A DNA stretch of 64,000 nt from CASPLG01 sp965120375 (GCA_965120375.1 CBCPMW010000008.1:1-64000), one strand, 5' to 3'; counted from the stretch's first letter, positions 35,792-44,244 are shown. Notes: generated by a model not told the origin, from the sequence alone. Made by a program: numbers and translations.

Positions 35792-35819
35792 ATTCTACCA
35801 CAAAATGTTTTTTATTCAA
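35792..35819 (-). promoter_or_regulatory. Promoter of the ABC exporter operon
   Basis: On the minus strand TTGAAT (35814-35819), 16 bases, TAGAAT (35792-35797), about 50 bases before the ATG at 35741. It diverges from the promoter at 35861. Confidence 0.5.
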
Positions 35820-35860
35820 AATCTAAACGACTTTACAAAAAACAAATAACAATATGCATA

Positions 35861-35889
35861 TTGACATAATTATAACTAAAATATATAAT
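35861..35889 (+). promoter_or_regulatory. Consensus promoter of the tube-like protein operon
   Basis: TTGACA (35861-35866), 17 bases, TATAAT (35884-35889), a perfect sigma-A consensus. Transcription would begin near 35896, which supports the ATG at 35947 over an earlier frame opening at 35854. Confidence 0.8.
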
Positions 35890-35946
35890 ATATTCAAGAA
35901 CATTCTTTATTTTTTGATAATTTTTAATGAAAAGGGGTTGTGTTTT

Positions 35947-36735
35947 ATGTCATTGTTGAGTGCGGTTACTAGCATTGCCAGTAGTGCTGTTAGTGGTTTG
36001 TTTAGTAGTGGGAATGATTATTATACCGAAACTGGGACAAATCAATATACAACGAAGAGGAGAACCAGTGTTCTATATGATTATAGTCCTGTTCAAAAAG
36101 CTGTTTTTTATGTTGCTACTAACAAAGGAACTGCTCTAAATCCCGATCTTGAAGTTGAAGATATTTTGTATGTTCAGGTTAACCCGTCTAACTTGTCAGT
36201 TTCTGCTGACGGCGCTAGAAGAATTACAAGACCGACAAAACCAACTGAACGAGCGACCGAAAGCCCAGACAATGAAAAGGAATTTGGGCTTGAAGATTTT
36301 ACTGTAAATTTAAAATTCGATCTTTATGACGAGTTTTCAGTTGCGACTAACGACGGGATGTCAACCGGGATGTTTGGATCAAATGACAAGGATTTAAGCA
36401 GCAGAAAGGCAACAAGTATGCAGTGCTTCATTGATTTAGTCAGAACTCGCGACAAGTATGTTTATTTTAAATGGGGACCGTTTGAGAGGTTCGGAGTTAT
36501 GGTTAAAGCGGAGTTTACTTATACAGCGTTTTCTTGTTTTGGTCATCCGCTGAAGGCTGAAGGGAGTGTCACTATCAGAGAGACTTGGTGGACGATCGAC
36601 AGTTCTGGTGTTGTGAACCGTTATCCGGACGTACAAGACGGATCTGGCTCACTCTTCTCAAAGGCGAGCTCGAACGACACAATTGATAGTGCCGGTACAA
36701 CAGCTGAACTTGCACTCAGAGAGCTTTTAAGCTAG
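35947..36735 (+). CDS. Contractile-injection-system tube-like protein
   Basis: This 262-residue protein resembles the tube/baseplate domain of contractile injection systems and phage tails. The family pattern is visible in order: VQVNPSNLSVS near 77, LKFDLYDEFSV near 122, a CFIDLVRT helix near 162, KWGPFERFGVMVKAEFTYT near 175 and PLKAEGSVTIRE near 201. The peptidoglycan-binding LysM domain often fused to it is absent, and the tail is low in complexity. GC content is clearly above that of the flanking genes. AAAAGGGG precedes ATG. No sheath, tube, baseplate or ATPase gene is nearby. It shares a transcript with the 991-residue protein. Recognition is by motif and not by search. Confidence 0.65.
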   Translation: MSLLSAVTSIASSAVSGLFSSGNDYYTETGTNQYTTKRRTSVLYDYSPVQKAVFYVATNKGTALNPDLEVEDILYVQVNPSNLSVSADGARRITRPTKPTERATESPDNEKEFGLEDFTVNLKFDLYDEFSVATNDGMSTGMFGSNDKDLSSRKATSMQCFIDLVRTRDKYVYFKWGPFERFGVMVKAEFTYTAFSCFGHPLKAEGSVTIRETWWTIDSSGVVNRYPDVQDGSGSLFSKASSNDTIDSAGTTAELALRELLS

Positions 36736-36794
36736 GTCAAAGTTTTAAGGAGAATTCTAGCAAAAAATAAAAATTTCGAAAGGAGGGAACCAAA

Positions 36795-39770
36795 GTGGGA
36801 GACGAATTTACGGATATTAAGCCGGAGGACGAAGAAGTTCCTGGTTTTGAAACAGATCCGGGGAGTGCTTTAGGGAAAGACTTAGGAAATATTCTGAAAA
36901 AAAGCGGCCACAGAGATTATTACCCAATTAGTGAAGGTAATCTTCCATATATTCAGGCTTGTGCCTATTTCTTCACACACGATGGGAATAAAGAACGACG
37001 CGGTGATAGCGGTAAGATTAAAGCTCTCGACGCGTATATGGGAAAAATAGGATCTAGTCTTGCTGGAAAAACAGATGAGAACATTGATGCAAGTAAGGAT
37101 AACTATGCTAAATGTGCGGAAATATCCTGTACCGTTGTTACGTACGTAAACGATATAGCGAAAAACAGTGGACACGACGGTAAAGACGGATTTGAGAAGG
37201 CGCTTAAAGAGGTTTGGCCAAAAGATGAAAAAAAAATGCCAGGGGTCCCTGCGGGATTTATCGGGAAGTTTAAAGGCGGCAAAGGGGGCGAAAAAGGTAA
37301 ATCGGGAAGCTACGACCCAGAAGAAGATAAAGGCCAGATCGTACAAGACGTGCGAAAAGGTGCCCAAAGTGAAATTGGGCAGCTTCTTGCGAATTGGAAC
37401 GAAGTTGACGCTAAAGCAAATGATAACACGATAACTGGAAGAGTTGACCATTTAGGTGTACGGGAACTGGGACTCAACTTTTTTCTGCAGGAGATGCCAA
37501 ATGTTCTGAAAGATATAGAAACAGGAATAAAAGGTTCGCATCTTTCTGGCTTTTTTAACAGTCACGTATACAAAACGAAGCTAACAAAAGGCCTGCAGAG
37601 GAGCGATTCTTACCTAAAAGACGCACAAACGAACCTGCAGCGAACGGACGCATATCTAAAAGAGTTTGGGGAAAGGCTCCAAGCCGGGGATGAATCACTG
37701 GAAGTAGATTCAAGTTGGCCCGGAATAAACGAAGAAGGTGAGCGAAAGCTTGTAAGGATTGACGTAGACACGTTTGACTACGCAAGTGACGCGCTCTGGG
37801 GAATAGTAGATATGTGTAAAATTGTTCTAAATACATTGTCCTATAGTGCGCAGCTCTACGGAAACTATAACACTCTCCAGCAAAAATATGAGAATCAAAG
37901 AAGTGAAACAAGGGAGTCTAATGCTAATCTCCTCAAAAGTTTAGAAGAGGACATAGGAGAAGGCGAAGGTGAAAGAACAAGAAGTGGCGGTGCAAAAAAG
38001 TCTAAGGAAGATGAGTCCTCGGAAGAAGGCGACGACGAAAATGTTTTCGAAGAAGGAGAAGAAAAAAAATCAGATAAGAAAGCAGAGAATAATTCCGGAG
38101 CTGGCGCGAAAGAAGAGAAAAAGGAAGTAGTTTACGCTCCAAAGCTCGGAGGGATTCCGGAAGAAGAGTTTCATAAGAAGCTGAACGCAGACGCCCAAAA
38201 TTTAGCAAAAGCGTGTATAGTTTTACTGAGGTTAAGTGATATGGAACTTGAAGAAGGCAAAGAAAAGGGAGGGAGAAGAGGGAAGAAAAAATCCAGAAAA
38301 GGAGGAGATTTTGACGACGGCGATGATTATTCAGGAGTTAAGAGGAGAATACGTCCAGGCAATCCTGAAATGGATTTACTTGGGGAAGAGCCGCTGTATA
38401 TTGCAAAGTATCGCGGAGATGCCGAAGTCTATGAACTAAATATAGATCTTCTAAAAGATATAGATAAAAATGATGATTCTCCAGAAAGAGACTTGCTTGC
38501 AGATGATGTCAAGGTTAAAGCAGGCGATCCAGAGCGAGATCTACTTGCAGATGAAATTATAGACGAAGTAGACTCTCCAGAGAGGGATCTGCTTGCAGAT
38601 GAAATTATAGACGAAGTGGAATCTCCAGAGCGAGATCTACTTGCAGATGAAATTGTAGACGAAGTGAACTCTCCAGAGAGGGATCTGCTTGCAGATGAGA
38701 TTGTAGACGAAGTAGACTCTCCAGAGAGGGATCTGCTTGCAGATGAAATTATAGACGAAGGCGGAATACCGGAAGGCGGGGATATTGAAAGAGACTTATT
38801 GTTAGATGATGAAAATGGTGAAGATGGGAAATCTAAAGCAGCTGCAGCAGTGAAAGTAGCTGAACTGAAATCTTTATCTGATGAAATTTCAAATAAAGGG
38901 AGTGGTGTATCTTCAGAATCTGAACTTGCAGAAGATTCAGATGGTTTAGATACAGGTTCGTTAGATGACTTTTTTGGTGAAGAAGAGTATAAGGAACTGA
39001 AAAAAAGAGGCAAGAAACCTGCAAAGATATTAGGTAAGCCTGATAAAAACTTTAACAATGTTATCGGATGGACGGCTATTCGTGGCCTTATGATAATGTT
39101 TGGAACGGCTATTTCTTCGGCTTTCGGAAGTGTAAATGAGATAGAAAATTATAGTAAAGAGGAAAAAAATGCAGCAGCTGATGTAATATTTAAAAAAGTC
39201 GCAGAATTGCTAAATAAAGACATAACAGAATTCAATATAGAGATGCACAAGATGAATGGAAAAGTAAAATCTAAAAAAGAACTGAAAGAAAGACAAATAT
39301 ATGTAAACAAAAAAATTACGAAAAAGTATGATGATGTAGTAAAATCTTTTGATATAATAATAAAAAATACTGAAAAAATTGTTGGAGAAAATAAAGGTTC
39401 AGTTCAAGACAATTATGAAGGTGGAGAATATGGAGATTATACAGAATCCGGAGGTTATGAAGAATATGATCTCTATAGAAATTTATCTGAAGTGCTTGTT
39501 GATCTAAAATCGTGGAGAAAAATAAATAAAAATAAGCTTTTAAGTCTTGGAAAGAAAGACCGTTTTTTCAGGGGCGATCAAGAAGCAGAACATGATCAGA
39601 GAAGCAAAAGGATTTTCATGGACATTTTTGGTGAAGTGGAAAAAGTGGGTGTGAAAGATTTCGCAAAGTGGATTTACGGTGAAAAGTATAAAATTAAAGG
39701 AAATAGTTTTTTACTTAGAAATTCTAAAGTACACGGCACAGGTAACAATTACCTAAAATTTTATAAATAA
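36795..39770 (+). CDS. Large acidic repeat protein of unknown function
   Basis: I do not recognise this 991-residue protein. GTG start with AAAGGAGG 7 bases upstream. Residues 1-370 look globular, with a Gly/Lys-rich insert near 155-180 and a short duplicated helix (LQRSDSYLK, LQRTDAYLK) near 270. Residues 375-550 are charged and low in complexity. Residues 561-656 are six 16-residue repeats around SPERDLLADE. A hydrophobic segment (GWTAIRGLMIMFGTAISSAF, about 757-776) could insert in a membrane. The C-terminal 200 residues are Lys-rich and helical. GC content falls from the 5' half to the 3' half, as if two sources were joined. It follows the tube-like gene by 59 bases, so a cargo or accessory role for an injection apparatus is one hypothesis. 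Confidence 0.75.
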   Translation: MGDEFTDIKPEDEEVPGFETDPGSALGKDLGNILKKSGHRDYYPISEGNLPYIQACAYFFTHDGNKERRGDSGKIKALDAYMGKIGSSLAGKTDENIDASKDNYAKCAEISCTVVTYVNDIAKNSGHDGKDGFEKALKEVWPKDEKKMPGVPAGFIGKFKGGKGGEKGKSGSYDPEEDKGQIVQDVRKGAQSEIGQLLANWNEVDAKANDNTITGRVDHLGVRELGLNFFLQEMPNVLKDIETGIKGSHLSGFFNSHVYKTKLTKGLQRSDSYLKDAQTNLQRTDAYLKEFGERLQAGDESLEVDSSWPGINEEGERKLVRIDVDTFDYASDALWGIVDMCKIVLNTLSYSAQLYGNYNTLQQKYENQRSETRESNANLLKSLEEDIGEGEGERTRSGGAKKSKEDESSEEGDDENVFEEGEEKKSDKKAENNSGAGAKEEKKEVVYAPKLGGIPEEEFHKKLNADAQNLAKACIVLLRLSDMELEEGKEKGGRRGKKKSRKGGDFDDGDDYSGVKRRIRPGNPEMDLLGEEPLYIAKYRGDAEVYELNIDLLKDIDKNDDSPERDLLADDVKVKAGDPERDLLADEIIDEVDSPERDLLADEIIDEVESPERDLLADEIVDEVNSPERDLLADEIVDEVDSPERDLLADEIIDEGGIPEGGDIERDLLLDDENGEDGKSKAAAAVKVAELKSLSDEISNKGSGVSSESELAEDSDGLDTGSLDDFFGEEEYKELKKRGKKPAKILGKPDKNFNNVIGWTAIRGLMIMFGTAISSAFGSVNEIENYSKEEKNAAADVIFKKVAELLNKDITEFNIEMHKMNGKVKSKKELKERQIYVNKKITKKYDDVVKSFDIIIKNTEKIVGENKGSVQDNYEGGEYGDYTESGGYEEYDLYRNLSEVLVDLKSWRKINKNKLLSLGKKDRFFRGDQEAEHDQRSKRIFMDIFGEVEKVGVKDFAKWIYGEKYKIKGNSFLLRNSKVHGTGNNYLKFYK
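38475..38762 (+). repeat. Six tandem 48-bp coding repeats
   Basis: Six copies of a 48-base unit encode the 16-residue unit DSPERDLLADEIIDEV with minor changes. The first two copies are the most diverged and the inner ones are nearly identical at DNA level (GATCTGCTTGCAGATGA recurs), which points to recent expansion. Single related motifs flank the array (EMDLLGEE before, ERDLLLDD after). Confidence 0.92.
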
Positions 39771-39796
39771 TAAACTAGAATTTGAAGTTGATTGAT

Positions 39797-39849
39797 AAAA
39801 GTATTCCCTAAATAGGATTTTGTTTGCTGTTTATGGGAATATTTTTATT
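39797..39849 (+). terminator. Terminator after the 991-residue protein gene
   Basis: AAAAGTATTCCCTAAATAG pairs with CTGTTTATGGGAATATTTTT around a loop of about 11 bases, with a T-rich 3' side. It separates the two-gene unit from kdpA. Confidence 0.7.
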
Positions 39850-39850
39850 A

Positions 39851-39879
39851 TGGACTTATAATATCTAAAAGAGTACAAT
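39851..39879 (+). promoter_or_regulatory. Possible kdp promoter
   Basis: TGGACT (39851-39856), 17 bases, TACAAT (39874-39879). The -35 is weak. The space between the terminator and kdpA is only about 65 bases, too short for a c-di-AMP (ydaO) riboswitch. Confidence 0.35.
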
Positions 39880-39915
39880 CTATTTTTATGTATAAAATAA
39901 AAAAGGGGGAAAATA

Positions 39916-41622
39916 ATGGAGTTTTTTGGTGTAATTCTTTGTATTTTGATTGCTGCATTGTTATCAATACCACTTGGTAATTATATAAAATCTGTAATGA
40001 ACGGAAAAAAAGTTTTTTTATCTAAATATTTAATTTTTTTTGAGAGAAAAATTTACAATATTTTGGGTGTTGAAAATGAAAAACAGATGAATTTTAAAGA
40101 ATATAGTTTTTCGGTTTTATCTTTAAGTTTTTTAGGGTTTTTAGTTTCATTTTTTTTATTTATGTTTCAAGGCGTTTTGTTTTTGAATCCACAAAAAGTA
40201 GAATCAATGCCGTGGGATTTAGCTTTTAATGCAGCTTTAAGTTTTGCAACAAATACTGGATTTCAAAGCTATAGCGAAAATTCAAATTTGAGTTATTTTT
40301 CACATGTTATAGGGGTAACTACTCAAAATTTTATATCGCCTTCTGTAGGGCTGTCAGTTTTTTTCGCATTTATTAGAGGATTTTCGGGGAAAAAAGAAGG
40401 GAAATTAGGAAACTTTTGGGTAGATATGACAAGATCAATACTTTATATTTTTATTCCACTTTCATTTGTTTTATCTGTTTTGTTAATAAGTCAGGGGACT
40501 ATACAAAATTTCAGCTCATATTGCCAGGTAAATCTTTTAGAAACCATTTCTAAAAATGGTGCTACAGATATAACAAAACAAATTATTTTACAAGGACCGG
40601 TTGCAAGTACAATCGCAATAAAACAACTTGGAAATAGCGCAGGAGGATTTTTTTATTCGAATGGTGCTCATCCTTTTGAGAATCCAACACTAGTTTCAAA
40701 TATTTTTGAAATGATTTCAATTCTAGTTATACCTATGTCACTTTTAGTTTCTTTTGGAGAACTGATAAAAGATAAAAAATACACAATATCTATGTTTTTA
40801 GTTGCGATTTGTATGTTAATAACATCTGTTTTTGCTATAAGTTTTTTTGAACTAAATGATGGTTTAGAATTTACAAAAAATGCAGAAAATAGTAGCCTGA
40901 TTTTTGGAAATATGGAAGGAAAAGAGTCAAGAATAGGGATAATATATTCTAGTGCTTGGACCGCTTCCACAGCATTAGTATCAAGTGGTTTATCAAATTC
41001 AAGTATAGGAAGTTATACTCCGTTTTCAGGTGTGCTAACTATTTTGCAAATGATATTAGGCGGAATAGTTTTTGGAGGAATTGGAAGTGGGATATATAGA
41101 ATAATTGCGTTTTCAATAATTCTTATCTTTATAATTTCTGTTTTTGCTAAAAAATCACCGGAATATTTAGGTAAAAAAATAGAAGATTTTGAAATAAAGA
41201 TGTCTATAATTATATGTTTTATACCTTATTTTTTAACGTTGATAGGGAGCGCTGTAGCATGTACTTTACCTGAAGCCGTAAATAATACTACTAACATTGG
41301 TCCTCATGGTTTCTCTGAAGTATTTTATAATTTTTTATCTTTATCATTAAATAACGGTTCAACATTTTCAGGATTTAGAGTAAATTCTGCAGTTTTTAAT
41401 GTTTTAACAGGATTAATTATGTTAGTTTCTAGGTTTATTCCAATTGTATCTGTTTTAGCTTTGGCAGATAGTTTTTCAAATAAAGAAGAGATAGTTTTAG
41501 TTAATACCAAGATTTCAAATATATTTTGTATATTTAGTTTTGTAGTTTTTGTGGGTTTAATAACATTTTTACCGGCTCTATTACTTGGCCCAATAGTTGA
41601 ATATTTTAAAGTTATATATTGA
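39916..41622 (+). CDS. kdpA: Potassium-transporting subunit KdpA
   Basis: KdpA is the K+-selective, channel-like subunit of the Kdp complex. The 568 residues have about ten membrane helices and the four pore repeats: FATNTGFQSY near 113, NSAGGFFYSNGAHPFENP near 240, SSGLSNSSIGSYTPFSG near 355 and NNGSTFSGF near 479. Repeats 1, 2 and 4 keep the family pattern. Repeat 3 has lost the usual MHDSFTP, having IGSYTP instead, so the filter may be altered. FGGIGSGIY is conserved. Start ATG follows AAAGGGGG. It is first of kdpA-kdpB-kdpC; no kdpF, kdpD or kdpE is visible. Confidence 0.93.
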   Translation: MEFFGVILCILIAALLSIPLGNYIKSVMNGKKVFLSKYLIFFERKIYNILGVENEKQMNFKEYSFSVLSLSFLGFLVSFFLFMFQGVLFLNPQKVESMPWDLAFNAALSFATNTGFQSYSENSNLSYFSHVIGVTTQNFISPSVGLSVFFAFIRGFSGKKEGKLGNFWVDMTRSILYIFIPLSFVLSVLLISQGTIQNFSSYCQVNLLETISKNGATDITKQIILQGPVASTIAIKQLGNSAGGFFYSNGAHPFENPTLVSNIFEMISILVIPMSLLVSFGELIKDKKYTISMFLVAICMLITSVFAISFFELNDGLEFTKNAENSSLIFGNMEGKESRIGIIYSSAWTASTALVSSGLSNSSIGSYTPFSGVLTILQMILGGIVFGGIGSGIYRIIAFSIILIFIISVFAKKSPEYLGKKIEDFEIKMSIIICFIPYFLTLIGSAVACTLPEAVNNTTNIGPHGFSEVFYNFLSLSLNNGSTFSGFRVNSAVFNVLTGLIMLVSRFIPIVSVLALADSFSNKEEIVLVNTKISNIFCIFSFVVFVGLITFLPALLLGPIVEYFKVIY

Positions 41623-41646
41623 TTTTAAAAAAATAAGGAGGAAAAC

Positions 41647-42690
41647 ATGGTTTTTGATAACAAAATATTTGATAATCTAGAAAATTTTTATTTTTCTACG
41701 AGGAAAAAAGTTAGAAATTTGGATAGATTGATGGTTTTATTTTTAGCTTTTTTAGTAAGTTCAATCTATATATTATCTTTTTTTGGATTGACTCAAGGAT
41801 CGAAAATATTTATATTTTCTGTATTAGTCTTGAGCTGGTCTATTGTTTCGATTTTAGGTTTAGAAAATTATATAAAAAAACTTCAAAAAGGATCAGATAT
41901 TTTCAAGAAAAAATCTGAAAATGAATATAAAAGCTATAAGCAAAATACCCCAATAAAAGGAGATGTAATAGTAGTTAAATCTGGTGAGACAATTCCAGTT
42001 TATGGAAAGATTGTTGAAGGGAAAGCTTTATTGGATGAAAGTAAAATAACAAAATCAAAAAATCCAATCTTTCGGGAAGAAGGTTTAGTTTTTTCTGGAT
42101 CTACTTTAATATCAGGTTGGCTTGTAATAAAGGTTTTAGGAGAAAATGAATCAGATACTGCAGAGAACATAAAATTATTTGACTTATTTCCAGAAAAAAA
42201 TGCAGGTAAAAATGAAAATGTATTAACTTTATTTAAAAATCTGTTAACTTTAATTCTCACAGTGTCTGTGTGTTCGTTATATTTTTATGTCCATTTCTTG
42301 ATTTATCAAAGTGGAGGTAGCGAAAAATTACCGGTAATTTTCTTTATATCTTTTTTATTATGTTTGATTCCAACCACATTTTGGGGACTTTTGTCAGTTG
42401 CAGCAAAATATTTTTCATTTATTCCCCTTTTGTTTTCCCTACTGTACCCCGTAGTTTCACCACTCAATATAATGAATATTTCAAGTCTAGAAAGTGCTGC
42501 AATAGCTTCTCTGATTTACGATATTTTACTGATGATTTTTTTGATATTTTTTGACAAAATTATGATTAAACTTAGGGAGAATTTGACAAAAAGTAATGTA
42601 TTGGCTTTTTTTATTTTTTTAGGAGTTGTTGTTCCATTTTTTGTGATTAAAGCAGTAGATATCGTGATTTCATCTACAGGGATTTTTTAA
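41647..42690 (+). CDS. kdpB: KdpB lacking the phosphorylation and nucleotide-binding domains
   Basis: This 347-residue protein aligns with both ends of KdpB (normally about 680) but lacks the middle. It has helices 1-2, an actuator-like domain (residues about 90-175) and helices 3-4 ending CLIPTTFWGLLS (239-250). It then continues directly with AAKYFSFIP (252-260), which is the start of helix 5, and on through NIMNISSLESA to the last helices. The whole cytoplasmic loop is missing, including DKTGT and the ATP site. The actuator TGES is TKSK (135-138). Lys254 in AKYF is kept, but the neighbouring coupling Asp is Val251. The frame is intact, the ribosome site (AAGGAGG) is good and kdpC follows 17 bases later. 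It cannot be a P-type ATPase. Either a structural remnant that still assembles, or early decay. Confidence 0.88.
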   Translation: MVFDNKIFDNLENFYFSTRKKVRNLDRLMVLFLAFLVSSIYILSFFGLTQGSKIFIFSVLVLSWSIVSILGLENYIKKLQKGSDIFKKKSENEYKSYKQNTPIKGDVIVVKSGETIPVYGKIVEGKALLDESKITKSKNPIFREEGLVFSGSTLISGWLVIKVLGENESDTAENIKLFDLFPEKNAGKNENVLTLFKNLLTLILTVSVCSLYFYVHFLIYQSGGSEKLPVIFFISFLLCLIPTTFWGLLSVAAKYFSFIPLLFSLLYPVVSPLNIMNISSLESAAIASLIYDILLMIFLIFFDKIMIKLRENLTKSNVLAFFIFLGVVVPFFVIKAVDIVISSTGIF

Positions 42691-42706
42691 AATGGGGGAA
42701 TAGAAT

Positions 42707-43306
42707 TTGTATAAAATAAAAGAAATAATTAAAAGAGCATTCATTTTTACTGTTATAATTACGTTTTTTTGCTTAATTTATACTTTGGCTGTAACTTTAA
42801 TTGCTCAATGTTTTTTTCAAAAAAAGGCAAATGGTAGTCTAATAGAAAAAGATGGCATAAAATATGGAAGCCTCTTAATTGGACAAAATTTTACTTCTAA
42901 TGTTCACCTATGGGGAAGATTTGATAAAATTCAAGAAACTTATAAAGAACCACAAGATTCTAGTGAAAGTCAAGTTTCAAATTCAAAAGCATCTAATATT
43001 TCTCCTGTTAGTGTAAAGTATAAAAAAATTATAGACCAAAGATTGCAAAAAATTAAAAATGCACATTCAAACGATTTGAAAGTTCCAGTTGAACTTGTTA
43101 CAGGATCAGCCAGTGGTTTAGATCCGCATATATCTTATGATGCAGCTGTTTATCAAGCTCAAAGAATAGCAAAAAATAGAAATTTAAGCCTAGATAAAGT
43201 AGTTGAAATTATAGATAAATGCTCAGAGAAAAAATTTTTAGGAATTTTTGGAGAAAAAATAGTAAATGTTCTTTTAGTAAATTTATATTTGGAAGGAATA
43301 TTATGA
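42707..43306 (+). CDS. kdpC: Potassium-transporting ATPase subunit KdpC
   Basis: KdpC is the single-span accessory subunit that stabilises the Kdp complex. The 199 residues have one N-terminal helix, GSLLIGQNF near 55, HLWGRF, the conserved TGSASGLDPHIS near 138 and a C-terminal EKIVNVLLVNLYLEG. These are the family signatures and none is disrupted. The start is TTG with GGGGGAAT upstream. Retention of an intact kdpC beside an ATPase-less kdpB argues that the complex is still made. Confidence 0.92.
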   Translation: MYKIKEIIKRAFIFTVIITFFCLIYTLAVTLIAQCFFQKKANGSLIEKDGIKYGSLLIGQNFTSNVHLWGRFDKIQETYKEPQDSSESQVSNSKASNISPVSVKYKKIIDQRLQKIKNAHSNDLKVPVELVTGSASGLDPHISYDAAVYQAQRIAKNRNLSLDKVVEIIDKCSEKKFLGIFGEKIVNVLLVNLYLEGIL

Positions 43307-43312
43307 ATTTCA

Positions 43313-44236
43313 CTATTTTTTCATAATTTCTAAAGCCGCGTTTACTATATTATCACTATTTAGTTTATAATAATTCTTTAGCTCATCAAGTTTTCCAACT
43401 TGCCCAAATTCATCTTCTATGCCGATGGATTTTGCTGGTACGGGGCAATTTTCCATCAAAACTTCACATATTGCAGATTTTAGTCCACCCATTTTATTAT
43501 GATTTTCAGCGATAATTACTCTTTTTGTTTTTTGTGCCGATTGTATGACAGTTTCTTTGTCTATTGGTTTTATTGTGTGAATGTCAATAATTTCAGCATC
43601 TATTCCTTGTCTTTCTAATTCTTTGCAAGCGTTCATAGATTCAAAAACCATTATCCCTGAGCAAAAAATTGTTATGTCGTTTCCCTCTCTTACTATCGAT
43701 GCTTTAAATAAATCAAATTCAGCATCACTGCCATATATATCTGGGACATTTTTTCGGCTCATGCGCATATAAACTGGTCCGTTATAGTTAGCAATTTGGG
43801 GGATAGCTTTTTTTAATTGAGCTTTATCACTTGGCTCAAATATTACTATTTTCGGGATACTTCTTAAAACGCCAATATCTTCGACGCTCATATGTGTTCC
43901 ACCGTTTAGTTCAGCAGTTATTCCCGGATCTGAACCAATAATTTTTACATTTTGCTTTGCATAACATATAGAAACAGCTATCTGATCGCATATTCTTCTT
44001 GTTGCAAAAGGGGCAAAAGTAACAATAAACGGGATAAAGCCATAACTACTTATCCCGGCTGCAACAGATGCCATATTTTGTTCAGCAACTCCAACATTAA
44101 AAACATTATTTGGATATTTTTTTATTAAATTAGTAAAGCCATTTGGTTTAGCAAGATCGGCGTTTAAAACTACAAAATTTTCATTTTGATTAATCAATAT
44201 TTCCAGTTCTTGTGCTAAAATTTCTCTCATTTCCAC
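43313..44236 (-). CDS. Transketolase, C-terminal subunit
   Basis: This is the pyrimidine-binding plus C-terminal half of a two-subunit transketolase, which moves two-carbon units in the non-oxidative pentose phosphate pathway using thiamine diphosphate. It has NADLAKPNGF, the conserved Glu in VAEQNM that activates the cofactor, GGTHMSVEDIGVLR and AENHNKMGGL. GTG 44236 is chosen because GAGGTGAT lies about 8 bases upstream, giving 307 residues. The frame opens at 44248, overlapping the stop of the N-terminal subunit gene. Confidence 0.94.
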   Translation of the reverse strand: MEMREILAQELEILINQNENFVVLNADLAKPNGFTNLIKKYPNNVFNVGVAEQNMASVAAGISSYGFIPFIVTFAPFATRRICDQIAVSICYAKQNVKIIGSDPGITAELNGGTHMSVEDIGVLRSIPKIVIFEPSDKAQLKKAIPQIANYNGPVYMRMSRKNVPDIYGSDAEFDLFKASIVREGNDITIFCSGIMVFESMNACKELERQGIDAEIIDIHTIKPIDKETVIQSAQKTKRVIIAENHNKMGGLKSAICEVLMENCPVPAKSIGIEDEFGQVGKLDELKNYYKLNSDNIVNAALEIMKK

Positions 44237-44244
44237 TTTATAGA

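Noticed and set aside
38475..38762. Regular direct repeats resembling a CRISPR array
   Set aside because: The unit is 48 bases with no unique spacers, lies within an open frame and preserves a 16-residue protein repeat.
38429..39058. 209-residue minus-strand frame opposite the repeat protein
   Set aside because: Its Ser-rich repeats are the mirror of the DLL repeats on the plus strand, and it has no ribosome site.
39771..39915. c-di-AMP (ydaO) riboswitch before kdpA
   Set aside because: After the terminator only about 65 bases remain, too few, and none of the conserved GA-rich or GGG motifs are present.
42358..42405. Frameshift or sequencing error as the cause of the short KdpB
   Set aside because: Both halves are in the same frame with sensible residues across the junction, and no remnant of the missing domain lies in other frames or nearby. 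A clean deletion or assembly collapse remains possible and is listed as a check.
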